A stretch of DNA of 34,941 nucleotides from Clostridiales bacterium. GTDB taxonomy: Bacteria; Bacillota; Clostridia; Christensenellales; Pumilibacteraceae. Every line of letters begins with the position of its first letter. Position 1 is the first letter of the stretch. Below, piece after piece: positions 15,442 through 23,949 of this stretch. The stretch is from contig JAITUJ010000022.1 in the NCBI GenBank assembly GCA_031286385.1, positions 1 through 34,941 on the forward strand, written 5' to 3'. Under the pieces are notes generated by a model that was not told where the DNA came from, ran no database searches, and saw only the letters and a list, made by a program, of their open reading frames with translations. Made by a program: the position numbers and the translations under genes.

Positions 15442-15930
15442 TTACTTTTCCTCCTTGCGCTTAGCGCATTTTATAGAATAGATCGATGTGCTCCGCCGTG
15501 ACCTAGTCTCTAAAAATGCAATAGTCCGCTAAGTCCATAATTTTTTGGTTTTCCGGTAAGGTTATTCTAAACTTTGAAGAAGTTTCGCTTATATCCTGGG
15601 GATATTACCGTTATCATACTTCTCTTTCCATAATCACTCAGGGCTGCAACAGGGCTTATAGTATGCTTGTACATATATCATTTGAAGGAGATTACTTGAA
15701 AGCCTAAGCTTTCTTTTTGTAGTTTAACACTTGTAAGCAGCATCTCGTCATCAAGCAAAATTCATTCATCAGCAAAATCCGTGTCAAACCTACTCCCACT
15801 TCTTCAAGTCTCATTTGCCCCATAAGACTCTTAAATCCCTAGCAAACTTTGCCGCATTAAAATATGACTGCCCTTTAAACACGCTTGTCACCGTATTCAC
15901 GGAATATCCGTCTAATACGGCTGAATTTTA
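15442..15930 (-). pseudogene. Decayed coding sequence, probably toxin remnants
   Basis: No intact gene is present. Minus-strand pieces with protein-like composition are YSVNTVTSVFKGQSYFNAAK and FARDLRVLWGK (ending about 15820), PVAALSDYGKRSMITVISPG (about 15600-15660), and NNLTGKPKNYGLSGLLHF followed by LGHGGAHRSIL (about 15470-15560), split by stops. The last looks like the His-rich end of a nuclease-type toxin tip, but this is a guess. A small palindrome TGCGC-TTA-GCGCA lies near 15454-15466. Confidence 0.3.
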
Positions 15931-15939
15931 ATTTGAAAT

Positions 15940-16797
15940 TTACTGCTCATTTGCATCTACTTTTAACATTGTCAAAAACTCTGGTCTTGTTGAGTCCAGA
16001 AGTGCCGATATAAAAGAGATAAAACTTTCAATTTCATTTATTTTTTGCATCAAATTTACTAAACATATTTTCTTGACACTTTTATGTGACGGCTTTCTAT
16101 CTTTGTTTATTGGGTAGCGAAATAACATAGAATCTACATCCATATTGTGAAATTCGTTTATATAATTTTCAATATTTTGCATTCTCTCTTTCTCTTTAAG
16201 ATTAAAATCTTTTAACTGTTTATCAGTGTATCCTTCCAATTCAATTTTATTATTTTCATTCATCAAAGTCTCTATCATCGGCTTAACTTGATTGCTCCAA
16301 ACTGATAACAATAAATGGTTTGTATTTTTTAGAAATTTGCTTTTTTGCTCATCGGTATCTTTTGAATAATATAAATACAAATCCTTTAATGACAACTCTA
16401 AGTACTGTCTATATAGAAAACAAGCTGGAAAAATTGCATTATTTTTTGACTCATCATTGCCCTTAATGAGTGCATCCATAATTATAACATTTGCGGCTTC
16501 CCTATATCCTGTCAGATATGAAAAAAACTGTGCAACTTCTTTTTGTGGTTTTATTTCTGCATTTGTGCTATTATTCTTTGAGTCCAAAAATAATTTCCTT
16601 GCCTTGTTTTTTTCTTGGCTTCCAAACATGTAATGGTATAACTCATTTGTCGACCCTCTTGCCCCAAACAAGCTATCTTTGCCATTTATAGCCCCATTCA
16701 ACATAAATCTTAAAGCATTTCTATGACTCTTTTCTACTTCATTCTCTTTATTTGGCTCAAAAACTATTGTTTCTTTGGCAGTGCTTATGTTTTGCAT
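15940..16797 (-). CDS. Hypothetical protein, possibly HEPN-like (285 aa)
   Basis: A soluble, mostly helical protein. The middle FLYRQYLELSLKDLYLYYSK followed about 20 residues later by NHLLLSVW resembles the paired helices (R-x-x-[LY]-E-[LF]-x-[LI]-K ... H) of HEPN/abortive-infection-type proteins. A strict R-x4-6-H RNase motif is not clear (DRKPSH has three residues between). GGAGG lies 8 nt before ATG 16795-16797 and overlaps the last codons of a 26-codon upstream frame, suggesting translational coupling. Function unknown; a defence role is inference from resemblance and the accessory setting. Confidence 0.65.
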   Translation of the reverse strand: MQNISTAKETIVFEPNKENEVEKSHRNALRFMLNGAINGKDSLFGARGSTNELYHYMFGSQEKNKARKLFLDSKNNSTNAEIKPQKEVAQFFSYLTGYREAANVIIMDALIKGNDESKNNAIFPACFLYRQYLELSLKDLYLYYSKDTDEQKSKFLKNTNHLLLSVWSNQVKPMIETLMNENNKIELEGYTDKQLKDFNLKEKERMQNIENYINEFHNMDVDSMLFRYPINKDRKPSHKSVKKICLVNLMQKINEIESFISFISALLDSTRPEFLTMLKVDANEQ

Positions 16798-16802
16798 CTA
16801 CA

Positions 16803-16883
16803 CTACCTCCAAGGCGGATATTTTTTCACATTACTATCAACCAAATTATTGCTTTGCATTTTTAATTTGTTTAATTTTTCCAT
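16803..16883 (-). CDS. 26-aa upstream peptide (leader ORF) before the 285-aa gene
   Basis: ATG 16881-16883 lies exactly 6 nt after an extended -10, TGATATAAT, so the transcript should start at this ATG. The peptide begins MEKLNKLKMQ and ends KKYPPWR, with TAG 16803-16805. Its last codons TGG AGG contain the GGAGG ribosome site of the 285-aa gene, whose ATG is 5 nt past the stop. It could be a leaderless entry frame that hands ribosomes to the main gene, or a regulatory leader peptide; the PPW end could slow ribosomes. Confidence 0.5.
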   Translation of the reverse strand: MEKLNKLKMQSNNLVDSNVKKYPPWR

Positions 16884-16889
16884 ATAGGT

Positions 16890-16898
16890 ATTATATCA
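16890..16898 (-). promoter_or_regulatory. Extended -10 promoter abutting the 26-aa ORF
   Basis: Minus strand TGATATAAT (hexamer 16890-16895) with 6 nt to the ATG. The -35 (TAGCAA at 17-nt spacing) is poor. The ~250 nt farther upstream (16,899-17,100) show no gene. Confidence 0.55.
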
Positions 16899-17100
16899 TA
16901 TTTTGGGATAGCTTGCTATGGAAATCGCGTTTAAATTTAATTTTTTCTAACTTTTTAGTTCCAGAATCTCCGCTTTCAATTTTCGATTTAACTTTTTTAT
17001 TAAACTGAATTTCCCTATCTCTTCTCCGCTCAAGTTTATCACTCTCGTTTTTTAGTTATCACTGGATGCTCTCTCCCCTATATCTTGTGGTTTGGGCATA

Positions 17101-17150
17101 AAAAAGGTGTCCTATTCATCTTACTTAAAATATTAAGACTTTTGACACCT
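17101..17150 (-). terminator. Terminator of the tRNA operon
   Basis: AGGTGTC / GACACCT (17105-17111 with 17144-17150) with an inner CTTAA/TTAAG helix is followed on the minus strand by T residues. It starts 5 nt after the tRNA-Gly CCA end. Confidence 0.8.
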
Positions 17151-17155
17151 GAAGT

Positions 17156-17230
17156 TGGAGCGGAAGACGAGGGTCGAACTCGCGACATTTACCTTGGCAA
17201 GGTAACGCTCTACCACTGAGCCACTTCCGC
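17156..17230 (-). tRNA. tRNA-Gly (anticodon GCC)
   Basis: A 75-nt cloverleaf with acceptor GCGGAAG / CTTCCGC, D-arm GGCTCAGTGGTAGAGC, anticodon loop TTGCCAA and T-arm CGAGTTCGACCCTCG, plus encoded CCA. Read with tRNA-Leu upstream as one unit. Confidence 0.97.
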
Positions 17231-17319
17231 ATAGCTTATTGTTTATTGTACTAAATTATTTTCAATTCAAAAAGTGTGAAAATTTTTGCTGTATAATAAG
17301 TTTGTCACAATTTTATTTT

Positions 17320-17401
17320 TGGTGCGGATGAAGGGACTTGAACCCCCACACCGAAGTACTGGTTCCTAAGACCAGCGCGTCTGCCATTTCGCCACATCCG
17401 C
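17320..17401 (-). tRNA. tRNA-Leu (anticodon TAG)
   Basis: An 82-nt class II tRNA: acceptor GCGGATG / CATCCGC, anticodon stem CTGGT-CTTAGGA-ACCAG (anticodon TAG), a short variable arm TACTTCGGTG, T-arm GGGGTTCAAGTCCC and encoded CCA. Confidence 0.97.
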
Positions 17402-17410
17402 AAACACAAT

Positions 17411-17451
17411 AAAAAAGACAGTATACAAAAACAATATTATTGTATACTATC
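17411..17451 (-). terminator. Terminator of pdaA
   Basis: GACAGTATACAA / TTGTATACTATC, a 12-bp stem with one G-T pair, is followed on the minus strand by six T residues. It lies 60 nt after the pdaA stop. Confidence 0.8.
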
Positions 17452-17511
17452 CTGAAAAAAATGTCAAATGTTTTTGACAACTTTTTTATTAATTTTTAAA
17501 TTCTCATATAA

Positions 17512-18243
17512 TTAGAGCTGTGTTGCGTCACCGATTTCAAAGCCATTGGACACTATTTGAGGGATAAGCAATTCTAACATTTTGGGAGTACCTGCATTTG
17601 TTATGTGCAACAGAATTATACTGCCAGAATGCAATCTGCCCAACAACTTATCACTGCACTTAGATGGGTCAATTGGTTTTTTTGACCAGTCAGCAATAGC
17701 GTTGCTCCATAACACAGTTTTAAGTCCATTTTGATGTGCACACTTTAATACACGCTCATCAAATCTACCATGTGGAGGTCTAAAATGCTTGATAGAGTGC
17801 GTAAATTTTTCATTAAACTTTTGACTAAAATCTTCTATATCTTTTTTTAAATCTTGATCACTTTGCTTTGGTAAGTCAAGATGATTGTCTGTATGATTGC
17901 CAATTATATGCCCATCAGCAATCATTTTATCAATAATTTTATCTTCTTTTAAATAATTACCACATAAAAAGAAAATTGCTTTTATTTTATGTTTTGCTAA
18001 AATATCCAAAACTTGCATAGTATAACCAGCTTCATACCCTAAATCAAAAGTTAGGTAGACAATATTTTTTTGCTTATCGCCCAAAAAAATACCATTATTA
18101 TCTTCTAGCATACCTTGTGCAAAGTCAGGTACTTGTGGAGTCCAACCTTTTTTTTGATGTGTCAACCCCCAACTTATAACATGAGAGCTAAAAATAGCAC
18201 TCAAAATAAAAATTGTCAGTACACTACTAAAAACTTTTTTCAT
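17512..18243 (-). CDS. pdaA: Polysaccharide deacetylase, PdaA-type (spore cortex muramic delta-lactam synthesis)
   Basis: A 243-residue exported NodB-domain protein. The signal peptide is at about residues 1-23; SWGLTHQKKGWTPQVP after it is the PdaA hallmark (SWG...P). The NodB site is TFDLGYE (first Asp; PdaA usually has TFDNGYE), the metal His pair GNHTDNH, RPPHGRF and the late LLHITNAG. PdaA removes the acetyl group from muramic acid so that cortex delta-lactam can form, which germination lytic enzymes need. A TATACT hexamer lies 6 nt before ATG 18241-18243 with no ribosome site, so the mRNA is probably leaderless. TATACTA is also close to the sigma-G -10 (CATxMTA). Confidence 0.88.
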   Translation of the reverse strand: MKKVFSSVLTIFILSAIFSSHVISWGLTHQKKGWTPQVPDFAQGMLEDNNGIFLGDKQKNIVYLTFDLGYEAGYTMQVLDILAKHKIKAIFFLCGNYLKEDKIIDKMIADGHIIGNHTDNHLDLPKQSDQDLKKDIEDFSQKFNEKFTHSIKHFRPPHGRFDERVLKCAHQNGLKTVLWSNAIADWSKKPIDPSKCSDKLLGRLHSGSIILLHITNAGTPKMLELLIPQIVSNGFEIGDATQL

Positions 18244-18249
18244 AGTTAT

Positions 18250-18255
18250 AGTATA
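18250..18255 (-). promoter_or_regulatory. -10 element abutting pdaA
   Basis: TATACT on the minus strand, 6 nt before the ATG. No sigma-A -35 is present; TATACTA matches six of seven positions of the sigma-G -10, which fits a forespore gene, but a sigma-G -35 is not convincing either. Confidence 0.45.
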
Positions 18256-18270
18256 AGTAATTTTCTGATT

Positions 18271-18870
18271 TTAAATATCTTTTTTTATCACTTTTGTGAG
18301 ATGTTTATTTTTTAGTATAATGAATCCTAAAACTATAACAATCAAAGTATCTGGTAGGAGATATAATAAGTTGTACATAAAGCTATAACTCCATGCAAGC
18401 CCACCTACCAAGTCACCTTGCCATATTCCAAAATCAATACCATTTGACCAAAATATTACTCCACTTAAAGTATGTGAAAATATTCTAAACAAAAAATACA
18501 ATACTACACCCCAAAAAAAGCCTTTATGCTTATGGTACTCTGATGATAAACTCATGTTTTTATTACATACACAGGGCCAACAGAGAAAAGATGCAGGTAG
18601 AACATAATCAAGTAAAATGCTCCAAACATTTATAAAAAAAATTCCAAAAACAAATTGCAACAATACAAAGCTACAACAATATAGGATAGATTTTCTAAAG
18701 CCATAAAAATAACTGTATAACAATAGTGGTAAAGCAGAACCTGCTGTGACATCTCCACCTAATGGCATTCTCCAAATAGGAAAAATATATAGTAAAAATG
18801 ACAATGACAAACAAACTGCTCCTATAACTACTTCTCTTGTTTTTACGCTTGCATTTTTTTTAAGGTCCAT
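18271..18870 (-). CDS. thiT: Thiamine ECF transporter substrate-binding subunit ThiT
   Basis: A 199-residue protein with about six membrane helices. The PLGGDVTAGSALPLLLYSY stretch corresponds to the conserved GGSVTLGSM region of ThiT, and the later LLDYVLPA and GDLVGGLAWSYSFMYN fit thiamine-binding loops. ThiT captures thiamine outside and works with a shared EcfA/A'T module, which is not in this window. A promoter, TTGTGT-17-TATAAT, ends 9 nt before ATG 18868-18870. No TPP riboswitch is present upstream. With thiN it indicates thiamine salvage. Confidence 0.82.
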   Translation of the reverse strand: MDLKKNASVKTREVVIGAVCLSLSFLLYIFPIWRMPLGGDVTAGSALPLLLYSYFYGFRKSILYCCSFVLLQFVFGIFFINVWSILLDYVLPASFLCWPCVCNKNMSLSSEYHKHKGFFWGVVLYFLFRIFSHTLSGVIFWSNGIDFGIWQGDLVGGLAWSYSFMYNLLYLLPDTLIVIVLGFIILKNKHLTKVIKKDI

Positions 18871-18879
18871 ATATAGACT

Positions 18880-18908
18880 ATTATAACTTATAATATAATT
18901 TTACACAA
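18880..18908 (-). promoter_or_regulatory. Predicted sigma-A promoter of thiT
   Basis: TTGTGT (18903-18908), 17-nt spacer, TATAAT (18880-18885) on the minus strand; 9 nt to the ATG, so the predicted leader is 2-3 nt. Confidence 0.6.
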
Positions 18909-18942
18909 CTATTTTGATAATATAAAAGTTCTACATATCTTC

Positions 18943-19554
18943 CTAACGTCTTCTAATATATTTGCTGCTAACTGAACGACTTCTTGTCCTGCTGGAATAT
19001 CTTGAAACTTGACTGCTCTTTTTTTTCTTCACAAAAATGACTATATTTGCCAAAATTAACAAACCTAATGTGGCTGCCGAAACACCTATAATAGCCCTAC
19101 TGATAGTTTTGCTTTTGTTGGCGTCAATTCTGCCATCATACTCTACAATCAAAGCATAGGGACTTTCTTCACCCTTTTCATTTAAAGCACACACATAATA
19201 CATAAGATAATCGTCACCTGCTGTATTTATATCTGTCCAAATCAAAAGTGTACTCTCAGCAGCTTTTGCAAATCTAGCTTCGTTAATACTCTTGTATACT
19301 ACATATTTTATAGCATCATAGTTTATATCCCAACTAATAATAATATCCTTACCATGCTTGACCAAAGCAGTCCCCTGCACCAAACTTGGAGCATTCTTGT
19401 CTTTAAAATTTAGATTATTAAACTTTTGTTGTGATTCACTATTTTTACAATCATGCAAAAGACCACAAGTATGGCTATTTTCAGCACACAAAAATAAATA
19501 AAAACTATTTAAAAAAATTAAACAGCATGCAATAATTCTGACAAATTTTTTCAT
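18943..19554 (-). CDS. Membrane-anchored protein with one Fn3-like domain
   Basis: A 203-residue protein: signal peptide (about 1-24, ACCLIFLNSFYLFLC), an extracellular part with HGKDIIISWDINYDAIKYVV and a later YYVCALNEKGEESPYA, typical strands of a fibronectin type III fold, then a membrane helix (about 155-174) and a strongly basic Arg/Ser tail inside. Family not known; it may bind wall or partner proteins. It has a weak ribosome site and lies between the ABC exporter genes and thiT on the same strand, though separate terminators suggest its own unit. Confidence 0.6.
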   Translation of the reverse strand: MKKFVRIIACCLIFLNSFYLFLCAENSHTCGLLHDCKNSESQQKFNNLNFKDKNAPSLVQGTALVKHGKDIIISWDINYDAIKYVVYKSINEARFAKAAESTLLIWTDINTAGDDYLMYYVCALNEKGEESPYALIVEYDGRIDANKSKTISRAIIGVSAATLGLLILANIVIFVKKKKSSQVSRYSSRTRSRSVSSKYIRRR

Positions 19555-19828
19555 AAAACTTTCTCTTTGATATTTATTTAGTGTGTGTAAAATCTATCAA
19601 TTATACAAAATTGGTCAAAAGTATCTACGTTCTTTTTTGACTCAATGGATAGTTTTTTACTATTCGTTACTTAGACATTTTTATCTACACAACGCTATAC
19701 CAGTTGAAAGCTCTATTCCCACCAATTTATTTAGCACTGTCCACTAATATAAAAATATAAAACAATGCTCACAAATAAGCAAGTTCTCCAATTTTAGCGA
19801 ACCACAATTTATTGTATTTTAACTAGTA

Positions 19829-19866
19829 AAAAAATAGGTTCATCGTTTTTGATAAACCTATTTTTT
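19829..19866 (-). terminator. Terminator of the ABC exporter operon
   Basis: AAAAAATAGGTT / AACCTATTTTTT, a 12-bp stem with a 14-nt loop, lies 24 nt after the stop of the second ABC gene and ends in a T run. The region 19,555-19,828 shows no gene. Confidence 0.75.
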
Positions 19867-19889
19867 ACTTTACTAGTATGAATAAAAAT

Positions 19890-21800
19890 TTATTCAGCAT
19901 TAGGGTCAGCAAACTGACTATTGTAAAGTTCTTGATAAAAACCACCTTTTGATATCAACTGTTCGTGATTACCACTCTCTACAATATCACCTTCTTTCAA
20001 CACCAATATCAAATCAGCATTTTTTATTGTCGACAGTCTATGTGCTATTACAAAGCTTGTTCTACCTTTCGATACCTTATCCATAGCATCTTGTATATGT
20101 TGCTCTGTTCTTGTGTCAACATTTGAAGTAGCTTCGTCAAGTATTAGGATAGGACTATTTTGGACCATTGCTCTCGCTATGGTAATCAACTGCCTTTGAC
20201 CTACGGATATATTTGTTTCATCATTAATTTTGTGGTCATACCCTCCTTCCAATGTCAAAATAAAGTGATGAATATTGGCAGCCTTACAGCACTCTACAAC
20301 TTGTTCATCAGTGACACCTTGCTTTGCGTATATCAAATTCTCCTTTATTGTACCTTCAAATAACCAAGTATCTTGCAATACCATGCCAAACATTGAACGC
20401 ACATCAGCTCTTGCCATGTCACTTATGGGTACTCCATCTATCTTAATAAGACCTTGCTGAGGCTCATAAAAACGCATCATCAAGTTTATAATGGTTGTTT
20501 TACCTGCACCCGTAGGTCCTACAATGGCCACTTTTTGCCCAGACTTTATATCGGCAGAAAAGTCTTTTATTACAGCATGCTCTGGGTCATAACCAAATCT
20601 CACATTTTCAAACTTGACATCACCCTTTACATTTTTCAAACTCACTTTGTCTTTATCTATTGGCTGCTCTTTTTCATCTAGAAACTCAAAAACTCTCTCT
20701 GACCCTGCTGCACCTGACTGCAACAATCCAAGCCCTTGTGCCAACTGTCCAAATGGCATCATAAATAGTCTAGAATAAACTAAAAATTGTGTTATAACAC
20801 CCAAGCTAGCTATTGAATTATTGTTCAACAAAAGCACACCGCCAACAATTACAGCAATATAACCCAAATTACCTACAAATGCCATAAGTGGCCACATTAG
20901 ACCTGTCAAAAACTCTGCGTTCTTTGAGCTGTTTGCAAGTTTTCTATTTGTCACATCAAACATTGATTGAGCCTTTGTCTGTCCTCTAAAAGCAAGCACT
21001 ACACTTTGAGCAGAGTAATTTTCTTCTATTTGACTATTCAACTGACCAAGATAATCTCTCTGTTGTTTTTGATACTTTTGTGATTTACTCATTACCAAAC
21101 CTATCAGTATAAAACTTATAGGCACAGTGGCAATTGTTATCAAAGCCATCTTCCAGTTTACAATAAGCATAGCTGTAATCAAGCCAATAATCAGCAAAAA
21201 TGATATTATTGTGGGCACCATGCCTTCGTTGAGTGATTGACCAATGATAGAAACGTCATTGGTTGTTCGAGACAACACGTCACCAAATCCTACTTTATCG
21301 TAATAACTCAAAGGCACACGGTTAATTTTTGTAGCAATTTCGTTGCGCATTTTTTTAGTAGACTTCGCCGCTACTCCTGCCATCATAAAACCTTGAACAT
21401 AGTTACAAATAAAAGTAACCGTGTAAAAACCAATCAAAATTGCACCATACTGCGCTACTTTACTCAACCCATCAGCTACAATTTGCTTTGCGTCTGTTGA
21501 CTGCAATTCGGGAGGAGTTGACTGTAATATTCCAAAGTCTTTGACCATATCAAAAATCGAATCTGTCAATTTTTGAATTACACTAGGTCCCAAAATCTGA
21601 ATTACTGTTGCTCCAATCGCAAATAAAATGGATACAACCAAAATAAACCGCCAAGGTTTTAAGTATTTCAACAATCTGCCCATACCTACTTTAAAGCTCT
21701 TGGGTTTTTGAAATACCATTTCTGCAAAAGCATCGCCTCCATTGAGACTGTCACTCTTTATTCTATCAGAATCTAATTCTTTATTTTTATTTTCTGCCAT
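19890..21800 (-). CDS. ABC exporter, catalytic-site half (636 aa)
   Basis: Membrane domain with six helices (about 50-370) followed by a nucleotide-binding domain: Walker A GPTGAGKTT, Q-loop MVLQDTWLF, signature ISVGQRQ (diverged from LSGGQ), Walker B ILILDEATSNVD with the catalytic Glu, and H-loop VIAHRLST. With its partner it forms one canonical and one degenerate ATP site, as in BmrCD, LmrCD and TmrAB-type multidrug or lipid exporters. An N-terminal extension of about 40 residues is polar. The ATG is one base after the partner stop. Substrate unknown. Confidence 0.9.
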   Translation of the reverse strand: MAENKNKELDSDRIKSDSLNGGDAFAEMVFQKPKSFKVGMGRLLKYLKPWRFILVVSILFAIGATVIQILGPSVIQKLTDSIFDMVKDFGILQSTPPELQSTDAKQIVADGLSKVAQYGAILIGFYTVTFICNYVQGFMMAGVAAKSTKKMRNEIATKINRVPLSYYDKVGFGDVLSRTTNDVSIIGQSLNEGMVPTIISFLLIIGLITAMLIVNWKMALITIATVPISFILIGLVMSKSQKYQKQQRDYLGQLNSQIEENYSAQSVVLAFRGQTKAQSMFDVTNRKLANSSKNAEFLTGLMWPLMAFVGNLGYIAVIVGGVLLLNNNSIASLGVITQFLVYSRLFMMPFGQLAQGLGLLQSGAAGSERVFEFLDEKEQPIDKDKVSLKNVKGDVKFENVRFGYDPEHAVIKDFSADIKSGQKVAIVGPTGAGKTTIINLMMRFYEPQQGLIKIDGVPISDMARADVRSMFGMVLQDTWLFEGTIKENLIYAKQGVTDEQVVECCKAANIHHFILTLEGGYDHKINDETNISVGQRQLITIARAMVQNSPILILDEATSNVDTRTEQHIQDAMDKVSKGRTSFVIAHRLSTIKNADLILVLKEGDIVESGNHEQLISKGGFYQELYNSQFADPNAE

Positions 21801-21801
21801 A

Positions 21802-23544
21802 CTAAACTCCCAACTCCTCCGCTGTCAATTGACTAAAAGCAATTTCTCTATAAACGTCACAAGATTTTATCAACTCACTGTGAGTACCTTTACCTACAAC
21901 CTCACCTTGATCTAAAACCAAAATCAAGTCAGCTTCCATAATACTTCCCACTCTTTGTGCTACCACTAAACTAGTGGCATTTGAAGCACTCTGTTTCAAA
22001 GCGTCACGGACAGCTCTGTCTGTTTTAAAGTCAAGTGCAGAAAAACTGTCATCAAAAATGAAAATCTCTGGCGTTATTGCAACGGCTCTCGCTATACTCA
22101 ATCTTTGTTTTTGACCACCGGACACATTTTTACCACCTTGCGCAATGTGCGTTTGGTACCCGTTATCCATTTTGGTTACAAATTCGTGAGCGGAAGCAAC
22201 AATTGAGGCTTGCTGTACAGCTTGGTCATCTTGTCTATCCAATCCGTAGCTAATATTTTGATGAACAGTACCACTAAACAGAAGCGATTTTTGTGGAACA
22301 TAACCGATACTGGACAATAAATCTCCCTGCTTTATGTCTTTTACATTCACACCACCAACTAAGACCTCTCCGCTAGTCGCATCATAAAATCTAGGTAACA
22401 GGTTTACAATTGTAGATTTTCCGCTACCCGTACTGCCAATGATTGCCACTGTCTGCCCTGCACTTGCTTTAAAGCTTATGTCCTTTATGACGCACTCTTC
22501 AGCTCCCGGATATTTAAACGACACATTTTTAAATTCAATGTCCCCACTTTTTATAAAACTTTTTGGATGTGACGGATCAGAGACACTAGGTGTAGTGTCT
22601 AACACTTCGTTTATTCTTTTGCTACTGACAATAGCACGCGGTATCATTACAAATAAAAATACCACGCCCATAAATGCAAACAACACTTGCATAGCTAGCA
22701 TGACTGTTTTTATTATAGCACCTGCGTTAAATGACCCGTACCCCAATATAGAATCGCCGACAAGCTTACCACCCAACCAATAAATTGTCAGTTGCATGCC
22801 GTTCATGATTACAACCATAAAAGGCCAAATAAAAGCGGATAGCCTGTTCATAAACAAGTCCAAAGACTGCACATCTTTTGCAACAGTATTGAGTTTGTCC
22901 TCTTGATAATTTGCTGCATTGTACGCCTTTACTACTCTTAAACCAGTCAAGTTTTCCCGTGCGACACTGTTTAACTTATCTGTCATTTTTTGAGTTTTTA
23001 TAAACTTTGGAATAAACATTCCAATTATACAAGCCAAACCTACAATCAACAAAAGTATCCACAGCCCTCCGTACAACATGAGCTGTGTGTCCACTTCACT
23101 TATTTTGACAATAGCCCAAATAGCACTCAATGGCGCTGCAACACCTGTTCTCAACAGTGTAATAAAAGCCATCTGTACTTGCGCTATGTCATTTGAAGAC
23201 CTAGTGATAAGGCTTGCTGTGCTAAACTTGTTTATTTCAGCAAATCCAAATGTTTGAACTTTAGCAAAAACATCTGCACGCAGTCGCTTGCCATACTGTG
23301 TTGCAATTATGGCAGCAAAATAACTAGCTATTATGGTGCTCGTCATGCTACCAAGTATGAGTAATAACATTTTCCAACCATTTTCCCAACTATCACTGTT
23401 AGAGGGAATTTTGGTAGGTTCTAACATTTTGTTTACATAGTCTGGCAAAGTGACATCAAAATACACTTGCAAGACCACAAAGCCCAACAAAATGATAGCA
23501 AAGACCCAATCAATTGGTCTTAATCTTAAAAATAACTTTATCAT
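21802..23544 (-). CDS. ABC exporter, degenerate-site half (580 aa)
   Basis: Type IV ABC exporter half: six membrane helices (about 14-310), then Walker A GSTGSGKST, signature VSGGQKQR, Walker B IFIFDDSFSALD where the catalytic Glu is replaced by Ser, and VVAQRVGSI where the H-loop His is Gln. These changes make its own ATP site non-hydrolytic, while its intact VSGGQ completes the active site of the 636-aa partner. First gene of the two-gene operon, divergent from DUF1294. A promoter TTGACA-18-TAATAT ends 9 nt before ATG 23542-23544. Confidence 0.9.
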   Translation of the reverse strand: MIKLFLRLRPIDWVFAIILLGFVVLQVYFDVTLPDYVNKMLEPTKIPSNSDSWENGWKMLLLILGSMTSTIIASYFAAIIATQYGKRLRADVFAKVQTFGFAEINKFSTASLITRSSNDIAQVQMAFITLLRTGVAAPLSAIWAIVKISEVDTQLMLYGGLWILLLIVGLACIIGMFIPKFIKTQKMTDKLNSVARENLTGLRVVKAYNAANYQEDKLNTVAKDVQSLDLFMNRLSAFIWPFMVVIMNGMQLTIYWLGGKLVGDSILGYGSFNAGAIIKTVMLAMQVLFAFMGVVFLFVMIPRAIVSSKRINEVLDTTPSVSDPSHPKSFIKSGDIEFKNVSFKYPGAEECVIKDISFKASAGQTVAIIGSTGSGKSTIVNLLPRFYDATSGEVLVGGVNVKDIKQGDLLSSIGYVPQKSLLFSGTVHQNISYGLDRQDDQAVQQASIVASAHEFVTKMDNGYQTHIAQGGKNVSGGQKQRLSIARAVAITPEIFIFDDSFSALDFKTDRAVRDALKQSASNATSLVVAQRVGSIMEADLILVLDQGEVVGKGTHSELIKSCDVYREIAFSQLTAEELGV

Positions 23545-23553
23545 TGTCTTTAA

Positions 23554-23583
23554 ATATTAGCATAAATTGCACTTTTTTGTCAA
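23554..23583 (-). promoter_or_regulatory. Predicted promoter of the ABC exporter operon
   Basis: TTGACA (23578-23583), 18-nt spacer, TAATAT (23554-23559); 9 nt to the ATG. It is back to back with the DUF1294 promoter, the two -35 boxes being 30 nt apart. Confidence 0.6.
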
Positions 23584-23613
23584 GTAATTTTTTAAATAAA
23601 CTACCAATCATTG

Positions 23614-23642
23614 TTGACACAAATGATGAGATGTGGTATACT
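23614..23642 (+). promoter_or_regulatory. Consensus promoter abutting the DUF1294 start
   Basis: TTGACA (23614-23619), 17-nt spacer, extended -10 TGGTATACT (hexamer 23637-23642), then 6 nt and ATG. This is the clearest leaderless arrangement in the window because both boxes and the TGn are near perfect. Confidence 0.8.
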
Positions 23643-23648
23643 AAAACT

Positions 23649-23930
23649 ATGGTTTGGATTTTTGTCTTGGTTGTATATTTAATTACTGCAAATATCTTTG
23701 CATACATTGCTATGGCAAAAGATAAAGATGCCGCACAAAAAAAACAGTGGCGTATAAAAGAAAGCACACTGATGTGGATAGCTGCATTGGGAGGTTCTAT
23801 TGGCATGCTTTGGGCAATGCACAAACTAAGACACAAAACAAAGCATGATAAATTTAGATTGGGCGTACCTTTAATATTGCTGTGTCAAATACTGTTAGCA
23901 ATATTTATTATTGTCATGATTTACAAATAA
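23649..23930 (+). CDS. DUF1294 family membrane protein
   Basis: A 93-residue protein with three hydrophobic segments (residues about 2-18, 40-57, 73-91). The LRHKTKHDKFRLGVPLIL stretch, with RHKT..H.KF, is the DUF1294 signature. Function unknown; in other proteins this domain is often joined to a cold-shock domain, which is absent here. The ATG at 23649-23651 is chosen because it lies at the predicted transcription start; upstream in-frame starts precede the promoter. Confidence 0.85.
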   Translation: MVWIFVLVVYLITANIFAYIAMAKDKDAAQKKQWRIKESTLMWIAALGGSIGMLWAMHKLRHKTKHDKFRLGVPLILLCQILLAIFIIVMIYK

Positions 23931-23949
23931 CAGACAGTGAAACAATTTT

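Noticed and set aside
18871-18942. TPP riboswitch before thiT
   Set aside because: The gap is too short and no THI-box motifs are visible; a promoter ends 9 nt before the start codon.
23579-23836. Minus-strand open frame opposite DUF1294
   Set aside because: It mirrors a gene with a consensus promoter and family signature; its own composition is not protein-like.
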